Assembly (NCBI GenBank): GCA_021199135.1
Contig: JAJQIQ010000066.1
Span: 8,816 to 17,587, forward strand
Source: Clostridiales bacterium
GTDB taxonomy: Bacteria > Bacillota > Clostridia > Lachnospirales > Lachnospiraceae
Direction of reading: 5' to 3'
Length of the DNA stretch: 8,772 nucleotides
In this document: in pieces, positions 1-4,960 of the stretch
Layout of the letters: the number at the start of each line of letters is the position of its first letter
How positions within the stretch are numbered: the stretch's first letter is position 1
Position numbers and translations under genes: made by a program
The notes under the pieces: model-generated
What the model saw: the letters and a program-made list of their open reading frames with translations, nothing else
Databases searched by the model: none
Told to the model about the DNA's origin: nothing

Positions 1-309
1 CAGCACCATCGTCAGCGGCCCCGGCCAGAACTCATCCGCAAGCTTCCCAGCCTCCGGCGGAACATCAACCGCGATTTTCGACAATTCTGAAAATTCTGCA
101 ATGTGCACAATCAGAGGGTTGTCCGAGGGACGCCCCTTCGCCGCGTATATCGCCGCCGCCGCTTCCGGGCGAAACGCATCGCCGCCCAGCCCGTACACGG
201 TCTCTGTGGGGAATGCGACGAGCTCGCCCGCCGCTATCAGCCTTCCGGCCTCCGCCATCACGGCGGAATCCATGGCCTGCGGGTCTATCTTTTCTATCCT
301 AGTCTTCAT
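1..309 (-). CDS. tsaC: L-threonylcarbamoyladenylate synthase (TsaC/Sua5/YwlC), N-terminal 103 residues; 3' end outside window
   Basis: This enzyme makes threonylcarbamoyl-AMP from threonine, bicarbonate and ATP. It is the first step of the t6A37 modification of ANN-decoding tRNAs, in the cytoplasm. The visible part is the start of the YrdC-like fold. FPTETVYGLG at residues 33-42 and KGRPSDNPL at 58-66 are family hallmarks; the Lys/Arg and Ser/Asn of the second motif bind ATP and threonine in known members. WPGPLT follows at 95-100. The reading frame is open to the window edge, so I cannot tell a short TsaC (about 200 residues) from a long Sua5/YwlC (about 350 residues, with an extra C-terminal domain). 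The ATG at 309 is the first Met of the conserved region, but its ribosome binding site is weak (AGG about 10 bases upstream). It has its own promoter (387-415), separate from the two-component genes upstream. Confidence 0.93.
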   Translation of the reverse strand, partial: MKTRIEKIDPQAMDSAVMAEAGRLIAAGELVAFPTETVYGLGGDAFRPEAAAAIYAAKGRPSDNPLIVHIAEFSELSKIAVDVPPEAGKLADEFWPGPLTMVL

Positions 310-319
310 ATTTTCACGC

Positions 320-347
320 CTGACGTAGCAGTCATCCAAAGCGTCAG
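320..347 (-). other. Possible leader hairpin in the tsaC 5' UTR
   Basis: A perfect 6-bp inverted repeat (CTGACG at 320-325, CGTCAG at 342-347) with a 16-base loop lies in the transcribed leader of tsaC. In the minus-strand transcript, the downstream arm ends in the AG that forms part of the only AGG available as a ribosome binding site. Folding could therefore lower translation. A 6-bp stem with so large a loop is weak and may be chance. Confidence 0.25.
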
Positions 348-386
348 CAATTTTGAGGCAAAATGACCGATACAATCACAGAAACC

Positions 387-415
387 ATTATACAAGAAAT
401 CTAATTCCGTGTCAA
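387..415 (-). promoter_or_regulatory. Consensus sigma-A promoter for tsaC
   Basis: On the minus strand, TTGACA (415-410) and TATAAT (392-387) are both perfect consensus hexamers with a 17-base spacer. Transcription should begin near 380, giving a leader of about 70 bases before the tsaC ATG. The promoter sits just after the histidine kinase stop codon. I see no terminator hairpin between that stop and this promoter, so some readthrough from the kinase is possible. Confidence 0.85.
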
Positions 416-450
416 TCCACGCCGCAAAGTTTGTGCAATTTTACAAGAGA

Positions 451-1557
451 TTAGTGCCCGCGCGGCAGCGTCACGGAGAACGTGGTGGCGGACTCGTCGC
501 TGGTCACGGCGACGCTGCCGCCGTGGAGCGCGACGATGCAGCTTACGATCGCAAGGCCGATGCCGTTGCCCTCGGAGGCGTGGGAGGTGTCGCCCTGGTA
601 GAATTTGTTCATTATGAAAGGAAGGTCCTTCTCGGGGATCGGCGCGCCGGAATTTTTTATCTCGACCACGAGCACGTCGCCCCCGTCGCGCTTCTCGGGG
701 CGGATTCCGACCTCGACCTCGCCGCCCTCCGGCGAGAACTTCACCGCATTGTCGAGGAGGTTCGTCCAGACCTGGGACAGCAGGTCCTCGCTCGCGACGA
801 TATCATACTCCATGAACGCCGCGGACGGCGTGACATGCTTTTTCTCCATCCTCCCCTGAAGCATGAGGATGCAGCGGCGCAGCTGCTCGGAGAGGTTGTA
901 CTCCTTGGTGTCCGAGAGGATCTCCTGGTGCTCGACTTTCGTGAGGTTGAGCACGTTCGTCGCCATCGCCGAGAGCCGCCCTGACTCCTCCTCGATGACG
1001 TCGAGGTATTCCATCCGCTGCTCCTCGGTTAAATTTCCGCGCTTTAGGAGCTTCGCGAATCCCAGTATCGAGACGATCGGCGTCTTGAACTCATGCGAGA
1101 AATTGTTGATGAAGTCCGAGCCCGACTGCACGCTCTGCTCAAGCTGACAGGCGAGCTTGTTGAAGCTCTCGGAGACATCCCGCCCGATCGACATTCCCCT
1201 CTCGGGGAGACGCGTGTCAAACTTGCCCTCGGCGAGCTGGTTCAGGCCGCGGATCAGCCTGCCCGCCATACGCGCCGGGATGTGCCCGATCAGAAACGAC
1301 ACCACGACGCCCAGGCCGATGCTCGCGATCGCGATGACGACGAGCAGAACCTTCACGCCACTGCCCACGAAGTTTCCCTGAGGACTCAGGATTCCGCTGT
1401 TAAACAGGAAAAACATGATGCCGGCCGTGAGAAACATCGTCAGCGCGAACACGATGAACGCAAGCAGCGAGAAAAAGAGCATCAAAAAAATCCCAACTCT
1501 TTTACTTCTCTGATCAACGCTTTTGCATTTATTAAATTTAGATTTATTTTTTGTCAT
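451..1557 (-). CDS. Membrane sensor histidine kinase with minimal extracytoplasmic loop (368 aa)
   Basis: This is the sensor of a two-component system: it autophosphorylates on His and passes the phosphate to the response regulator encoded just upstream. Two membrane segments (about 21-52 and 68-91) are joined by only about 15 residues, so there is no folded external sensor domain. A HAMP linker follows (about 92-145). The HisKA motif FSHEFKTP holds the phospho-acceptor His155. The HATPase domain has an N box with Asn266 and Asn270 (NLLDNA), a G1 box written NSGAPIP at 302-308 where Asp is more usual than Asn302, and a G2 box GNGIGL at 330-335. The ATG overlaps the regulator stop as ATGA, and GAGG lies five bases before it, so translation is probably coupled. 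The first 15 or so codons are unusually AT-rich. The signal sensed cannot be read from the sequence. Confidence 0.95.
   Translation of the reverse strand: MTKNKSKFNKCKSVDQRSKRVGIFLMLFFSLLAFIVFALTMFLTAGIMFFLFNSGILSPQGNFVGSGVKVLLVVIAIASIGLGVVVSFLIGHIPARMAGRLIRGLNQLAEGKFDTRLPERGMSIGRDVSESFNKLACQLEQSVQSGSDFINNFSHEFKTPIVSILGFAKLLKRGNLTEEQRMEYLDVIEEESGRLSAMATNVLNLTKVEHQEILSDTKEYNLSEQLRRCILMLQGRMEKKHVTPSAAFMEYDIVASEDLLSQVWTNLLDNAVKFSPEGGEVEVGIRPEKRDGGDVLVVEIKNSGAPIPEKDLPFIMNKFYQGDTSHASEGNGIGLAIVSCIVALHGGSVAVTSDESATTFSVTLPRGH
1528..1552. repeat. AT-rich 25-mer, copy 1, inside the kinase 5' end
   Basis: This plus-strand 25-mer begins TTTATTAAAT and matches positions 4847-4871 at 21 of 25 bases. Here it covers roughly codons 2-10 of the histidine kinase, an AT-rich island in otherwise GC-rich DNA. 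A chance match between two low-complexity stretches is possible. Confidence 0.3.
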
Positions 1558-2228
1558 ACATGCCTCACCGCCTTGTACCCGAGACCCCTCACGGACTCTA
1601 TCGAAAACTCGTCCCAGCCCTCGAACCTCCTGCGCAGCCGCCCGATGTGGACCGTGACGGTCTCCCAGCCGGTCTCGCTGTCCGCGCCCCAGATCTCGTC
1701 CATCAGCTGAATCCGCGTGAATATTTTGTCCGGGTAGGACAAAAGCTTGTACAGAAGCTGAAATTCTTTCTGCGGCAATTCTATTCTCTCGTCGCCGCGC
1801 GTCACGGTCAGCGAGTCGTAGTCGAGCACCACGTCGCCGACGACGATTTTCCGGTCGCTCGCGATTTTCGCCCGCCGCAGGAGCGCCTTTATCCTAAGGA
1901 GCATCTCCTCATCGTCGACGGGCTTGGTCATGTAGTCGTCCGTCCCCGCGCGGAAGCCCTTGCGCCGGTCCTCGGGCAGCTGCTTCGCCGAGACCATGAG
2001 GATCGGGATCTCGCTGTCCGTCTCGCGGATGAGCTCCGTCAGCTCGTAGCCGTCCATCCCGGGCATCATTATGTCGAGCACGATGAGGTCCATGTGCTCG
2101 TGATCCATCGCATCGAGCGCCGCCTCCGCGTCCGCCGCCGTCGTGACCTCGTACTGCTCCGCCTCGAGCACCGCCCTCATGAGCATCCGCGTGTGCTTGT
2201 CGTCATCCACCACTAAAATATGAAACAT
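1554..2228 (-). CDS. OmpR/PhoB-family response regulator (224 aa)
   Basis: This is a DNA-binding response regulator, the partner of the histidine kinase it overlaps by four bases. The receiver domain (about residues 3-115) has the acidic pair Asp8/Asp9, phospho-acceptor Asp52 in VLDIMMPGMDG, Ser80 at the switch position and Lys102 in MTKP. The C-terminal winged helix (about 125-222) has the typical LPQKEFQLLYKL start, a recognition helix around TVTVHIGRLRRRF, and the closing SVRGLGYK. I chose the ATG at 2228 because GGAGGG lies seven bases before it. A TTG five codons upstream (2243) would put that ribosome binding site inside the gene. The length is normal for the family. Targets are unknown. 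Autoregulation from the short promoter region upstream is plausible, but no direct-repeat binding box is obvious. Confidence 0.96.
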   Translation of the reverse strand: MFHILVVDDDKHTRMLMRAVLEAEQYEVTTAADAEAALDAMDHEHMDLIVLDIMMPGMDGYELTELIRETDSEIPILMVSAKQLPEDRRKGFRAGTDDYMTKPVDDEEMLLRIKALLRRAKIASDRKIVVGDVVLDYDSLTVTRGDERIELPQKEFQLLYKLLSYPDKIFTRIQLMDEIWGADSETGWETVTVHIGRLRRRFEGWDEFSIESVRGLGYKAVRHV

Positions 2229-2253
2229 GGCCGCTCCCTCCAAAATATTTCCA

Positions 2254-2262
2254 ATTATATCA
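2254..2262 (-). promoter_or_regulatory. Extended -10 promoter for the response regulator-kinase operon
   Basis: On the minus strand TGATATAAT is a perfect -10 (TATAAT, 2259-2254) with the TGn extension (2262-2260). No good -35 lies 17 bases upstream, which an extended -10 can tolerate. Transcription would start near 2247, leaving a leader of about 19 bases that carries the GGAGGG site. Confidence 0.7.
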
Positions 2263-2301
2263 CATAATGTATAAAAAATTTCTTAAAATTGAGGTTGTGC
2301 C

Positions 2302-2330
2302 TTGAATTTTGCTAACGGGGGTGATATTAT
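2302..2330 (+). promoter_or_regulatory. Promoter of the marR-MFS operon
   Basis: TTGAAT (2302-2307, four of six consensus bases) and TATTAT (2325-2330, five of six) have a 17-base spacer. Transcription should begin near 2337. The promoter points away from the response regulator promoter about 40 bases to the left, and both hexamers lie in or beside the inverted repeat described next. Confidence 0.7.
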
Positions 2331-2350
2331 CCTTAACGCGGTTAGCAAAA
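2307..2350. promoter_or_regulatory. Putative MarR operator: perfect 10-bp inverted repeat around the promoter
   Basis: TTTTGCTAAC (2307-2316) and GTTAGCAAAA (2341-2350) are exact inverted copies separated by 24 bases. The left arm starts at the end of the -35 and runs into the spacer. The right arm covers about +5 to +14 and touches the AGGAGG ribosome binding site (2351-2356). A degraded third half-site, TTAAC at 2333-2337, faces the right arm across GCG, making a compact TTAAC-GCG-GTTAG element of the length usual for a MarR dimer site. Binding here would block the promoter, so autorepression is the natural reading. The layout is seen in the sequence; the bound protein is inferred. Confidence 0.65.
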
Positions 2351-2362
2351 AGGAGGCGCCAG

Positions 2363-2770
2363 ATGGACTACGAGACGATGGCGGAGGAACTGCTGATGAT
2401 CCACGCCAAACTGAACCGGGCGAAGTTCAACGAGCAGATGCGAGGGTTCACGCAGGGCGAGCTGTATGCGCTCGGATATCTCAACGAAAACGGAAAACGA
2501 GCCTACCCGAAGGACATCAGCAAGGCAATGCTCGTGAGCTCGGCGCGGGTCGCGGTCATCATAAACCACCTCGAGAAGAAGGGCTGTGTGCAGCGAATCG
2601 CCGATCCGTCCGACAGCAGGAAGACGGTCGTCGTGATGACGGATGCAGGCGAAAAAATGTATTCCGATAAGCAGCGCGAGGTCATCCGCTCCGTCGTGGA
2701 GGCGCTGAAAAAATTAGGGGAACATGACGCGCAGGAGCTCCTGCGCATTCGTAAAAAAATGATACCATAG
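2363..2770 (+). CDS. MarR-family transcriptional regulator (135 aa)
   Basis: This is a dimeric winged-helix regulator, most likely a repressor of itself and of the exporter 32 bases downstream, relieved by a small-molecule ligand. The winged helix spans about residues 29-96: TQGELYALGYL leads in, YPKDISKAMLVSSARVAVII forms the helix-turn-helix with recognition helix about 58-74, and the wing is DPSDSRKTVVVMT, whose DxRxxxVxxT pattern is the MarR signature. Helices at both ends would form the dimer interface. The length is typical or slightly short. The ATG at 2363 is preceded by AGGAGG with six bases of spacing. A longer reading from TTG at 2309 would run through the promoter and operator, so I reject it. 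I see no cysteine arrangement suggesting OhrR-type redox sensing; the single Cys75 (KKGC) lies next to the recognition helix. Confidence 0.94.
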   Translation: MDYETMAEELLMIHAKLNRAKFNEQMRGFTQGELYALGYLNENGKRAYPKDISKAMLVSSARVAVIINHLEKKGCVQRIADPSDSRKTVVVMTDAGEKMYSDKQREVIRSVVEALKKLGEHDAQELLRIRKKMIP

Positions 2771-2802
2771 GGAACAAAAGCAAATTAAGGAGGATAAATC
2801 TC

Positions 2803-4224
2803 ATGGCAAGGGTCCAGGTTTCAAGCAGAAAGAGAATGCTCATTTTTGTCAACATAGTCATAAGCTGCATCGCCTCGTCGCTGCTTGCGACGGCGCTCTC
2901 TACGGCGCTGCTGCCAATCGCGACAGATTTAAACGTCTCCGTCACGACCGGACAGTGGCTGACCAGCGGCTACTCGCTGATGATGGCAATCGTCATGCCG
3001 CTCTCGGCGTTTCTGATCTCGCGTTTCCCGACGAAGCGGCTGTACAGCGGAGCGATTTTGCTCTTTCTCGCAGGGCTTGCTGTCTGCGCACTCGCGGTCA
3101 ACTTCCCGATGATGATGGTCGGGCGGCTCATGCAGGCAGCGGGCGGCGGAGTCCTGACCTCTATGGCGCAGGTCATAATACTTACGATTTTCCCGGAGGA
3201 ACAAAAAGGCTCGGCGATGGGCTGGTACGGCCTTGCAATCGGCGCGGCGCCGGTCATCGCCCCGACGCTCGGTGGAATCCTTGTGGACACGCTCGGCTGG
3301 CGGGCAATATTCGTCTGCTCGTTCGTCATCATGCTTGTTTCTTTCATATATTCACTGCTTGTATTTGAAAACGTGCTCGACAACGAAAAGAAGAAATTCG
3401 ATGTCGCTTCATTTATAATGAGCGCGCTGGCATTCGGCGGCATTACGCTCGGCATCGGCAACATCGGAACCTACGGCGCGGCGAGCGTCCAGTTTTTGCT
3501 GCCCCTCATCGTCGGCGTCGTCTTCGCGGCGATATTCTCGGTGCGCCAGCTGCACCTCGACGTCCCATTCCTCGACATCAGCATCCTAAAGGACAAGGAT
3601 TACGCGATAAGCGTCATCGGCAGCATGCTCCTATACTTCAACGTCTATGGCGGGACGGTCATCCTGCCGCTCTATGTCGAGCAGGCACTAGGGATGAGCG
3701 CGACGATTGCGGGGCTGATCACGCTCCCCGGCTCGCTCGTCTCGGCGATCGTAAGCCCGTTCGCCGGGAGGATTTACGACAAGGTCGGGATGAGGATACT
3801 GTTCATAATCGCCTCCATCCTGCTCATCATCAGCAACGGAATGATGTGCTTCGTGACGCTCGACGTCGGGCTGTGGGTCGCAGTCATATTAAACATCACG
3901 CGAAACATCGCGACAGCGTGCCTGCTGATGACGCTCGTCACATGGGGCGCAAGCACCGTCAGCATCAATAAGACCTCGCACGCGACCGCGCTTCTGACCT
4001 CGCTTCGGACAATCGCGGGCTCCATAGGCACCGCAGTCTTCGTCGCGATAATGACAATGGTCTCCACCGGCGCGGCGGCCTCCGTGTCCGAGTCGAGCGC
4101 GTCGATGCGCGGCGTGAACATGGCATTCCTCGGAATGTTCATCTCCGACATCGTGCTCTTTATCATCGCGCTGCTCGGCACACGAGACGCGACGAAGAAA
4201 AAGCCGAAAACCGCGACAGCATAG
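2803..4224 (+). CDS. MFS efflux transporter, DHA2 (14-TMS, EmrB/QacA-like) family (473 aa)
   Basis: This is an inner-membrane exporter, probably a drug/proton antiporter, co-transcribed with the MarR gene. About fourteen hydrophobic segments can be placed, roughly from 13-36 to 441-459, with the final basic tail KKKPK in the cytoplasm. Family features are the TM4 stretch VGRLMQAAGGGVL (106-118), an antiporter motif C variant GAAPVIAPTLGG (147-158), a motif A copy GRIYDKVGMR (322-331), and the late LRTIAGSIGTAV (401-412). The start is certain: AAGGAGG (2787-2793) lies nine bases before the ATG. Oddities: TM1 (ATALSTALLPI) lacks the acidic residue found in QacA-type pumps, and the first motif A loop (SRFPTKRL) is degenerate. 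The substrate cannot be predicted. No hairpin terminator follows the stop codon. Confidence 0.93.
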   Translation: MARVQVSSRKRMLIFVNIVISCIASSLLATALSTALLPIATDLNVSVTTGQWLTSGYSLMMAIVMPLSAFLISRFPTKRLYSGAILLFLAGLAVCALAVNFPMMMVGRLMQAAGGGVLTSMAQVIILTIFPEEQKGSAMGWYGLAIGAAPVIAPTLGGILVDTLGWRAIFVCSFVIMLVSFIYSLLVFENVLDNEKKKFDVASFIMSALAFGGITLGIGNIGTYGAASVQFLLPLIVGVVFAAIFSVRQLHLDVPFLDISILKDKDYAISVIGSMLLYFNVYGGTVILPLYVEQALGMSATIAGLITLPGSLVSAIVSPFAGRIYDKVGMRILFIIASILLIISNGMMCFVTLDVGLWVAVILNITRNIATACLLMTLVTWGASTVSINKTSHATALLTSLRTIAGSIGTAVFVAIMTMVSTGAAASVSESSASMRGVNMAFLGMFISDIVLFIIALLGTRDATKKKPKTATA

Positions 4225-4241
4225 GAAATTTTCTTCAACGG

Positions 4242-4270
4242 TTGCGCAAAATAATAATAAATGCTATGAT
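4242..4270 (+). promoter_or_regulatory. Promoter for the NUDIX hydrolase gene
   Basis: TTGCGC (4242-4247) and TATGAT (4265-4270) are separated by exactly 17 AT-rich bases, placing the start near 4277 with a leader of about 54 bases. TTGCGCAA at 4242-4249 is itself a palindrome. A second AT-rich stretch with -10-like hexamers (about 4299-4313) lies closer to the gene but lacks a convincing -35. Confidence 0.6.
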
Positions 4271-4330
4271 GAGGCTAAAGTATTTCGACCCCATAACTTT
4301 ATTATATATTATAGAAGAAAGCGAGACGCC

Positions 4331-4822
4331 ATGCACTTTACATACTGCCCGCACTGCGGCGAAAAATTGATTTTAAAGGAAGTCGGCGACGAGGGGAAGA
4401 TCCCCTACTGCGAGAAATGCCAGGCGCCGTTCTGGGACATGTTCTCGACCGCCGTCATCTGCGCGGTCGTAAACGAGCTCGGAGAGGTCGCCCTGCTGCG
4501 CCAGGACTATGTCTCGAAGACCTCGCTCGTCTGCGTCGCGGGCATGATGAAGATCGGCGAGACCGCCGAGGAGACCGCCGTCCGCGAGGTCGCTGAGGAG
4601 CTCGGGCTCCACGTGCAGGGCATTCGCTTCATCCGCACTTTCTACTACCCGAAGAAGGAGCTGCTGATGATTGGCTTCCGCATAAACGTAAAAAAGGCGG
4701 ACTTCCACCTCTCCGGCGAGGTCGACGCGGCGGAGTGGGACAAGCCCGAGCCGGCTCTTAAAAAAATGCAGGACGGGAGCATCGCCCAGCAGCTAGTCAC
4801 CGCCGCATTTCGGCTCTCGTGA
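4331..4822 (+). CDS. Zinc-ribbon NUDIX hydrolase (163 aa)
   Basis: NUDIX enzymes hydrolyse a nucleoside diphosphate linked to another group, using Mg2+ or Mn2+. The NUDIX box is complete at residues 71-93: Gly71, Glu77, then REVAEELGL with Arg85, Glu86, Glu89 and Glu90, matching GX5EX7REUXEEXGU exactly. Before it lies a four-cysteine zinc ribbon, CPHCG at 6-10 and CEKC at 27-30. A zinc ribbon followed by a NUDIX domain recalls NudC (NADH pyrophosphatase/deNADding enzyme), but the SQPWPFPxS motif expected after the box is absent; RFIRTFYYPKKELL is there instead. NAD(H) activity therefore should not be assumed. At 163 residues it is also much shorter than NudC. The ribosome binding site is weak (GAAAG/GCGAG). 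The ATG at 4331 gives the ribbon only a five-residue lead. It is probably cytoplasmic. A terminator follows. Confidence 0.92.
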   Translation: MHFTYCPHCGEKLILKEVGDEGKIPYCEKCQAPFWDMFSTAVICAVVNELGEVALLRQDYVSKTSLVCVAGMMKIGETAEETAVREVAEELGLHVQGIRFIRTFYYPKKELLMIGFRINVKKADFHLSGEVDAAEWDKPEPALKKMQDGSIAQQLVTAAFRLS

Positions 4823-4824
4823 TA

Positions 4825-4852
4825 TGCCTCTTTCGAGAGAAGGCAATTTATT
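4825..4852 (+). terminator. Probable terminator after the NUDIX gene
   Basis: Three bases after the stop codon, CTCT (4828-4831) and AGAG (4836-4839) close a TTCG tetraloop. An outer TGC/GCA pairing (4825-4827 with 4843-4845) extends the stem across a three-base bulge. The tail ATTTATT is only a weak T-run, so termination may be partial and helped by the stronger hairpin at 4889-4925. Confidence 0.5.
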
Positions 4853-4871
4853 AAATCTGGATTTAATTTTA
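4847..4871. repeat. AT-rich 25-mer, copy 2, containing the palindrome TTAAATC-TG-GATTTAA
   Basis: This stretch matches positions 1528-1552 at 21 of 25 bases. It contains a perfect 7-bp palindrome (4851-4857 and 4860-4866) with a two-base centre, more like a protein-binding site than an RNA hairpin. It lies between two convergent terminators, where an operator would be unexpected. Chance in AT-rich DNA is the main alternative. Confidence 0.3.
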
Positions 4872-4888
4872 TATGCCACATAAGAAAA

Positions 4889-4925
4889 CGCCCGCCAATG
4901 CCAACAACTTCGGCACTGACGGGCG
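4889..4925 (-). terminator. Strong terminator of the cellobiose phosphorylase operon
   Basis: Arms CGCCCG (4889-4894) and CGGGCG (4920-4925), with inner TGCC/GGCA, form a 14-position stem around a 9-base loop. On the minus strand all 14 positions pair, 12 as Watson-Crick and two as G-U, and TTTTCTTAT follows directly, the classic intrinsic terminator form. On the plus strand the two wobble pairs become A-C mismatches and the tail is ATCTTTCT, so it would work less well in that direction. It lies 35 bases beyond the phosphorylase stop codon. Confidence 0.88.
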
Positions 4926-4960
4926 ATCTTTCTCGTTGCCCTATAGTGTAATATCTGACT

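Noticed and set aside
409..984. Open frame of 191 codons on the plus strand opposite the histidine kinase
   Set aside because: It is antisense to the conserved kinase domains. GC-rich codons leave the opposite frames open; the product is Arg/His/Val-rich with no recognisable fold, and there is no ribosome binding site.
1551..2216. Open frame of 221 codons opposite the response regulator
   Set aside because: It mirrors nearly the whole regulator gene and has the low-complexity Arg/His/Val composition of an antisense shadow.
2229..2243. Upstream TTG start for the response regulator
   Set aside because: The GGAGGG ribosome binding site would fall inside the coding sequence; the receiver fold begins at the ATG at 2228.
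2309..2362. Upstream TTG start for the MarR protein (18 extra residues)
   Set aside because: The extension would cross the -10 and operator, and the AGGAGG at 2351-2356 clearly serves the ATG at 2363.
4225..4330. Terminator between the MFS gene and the NUDIX gene
   Set aside because: The only symmetry is the 8-base palindrome TTGCGCAA with an AT-rich tail, too short for a stem; a promoter explains these bases better.
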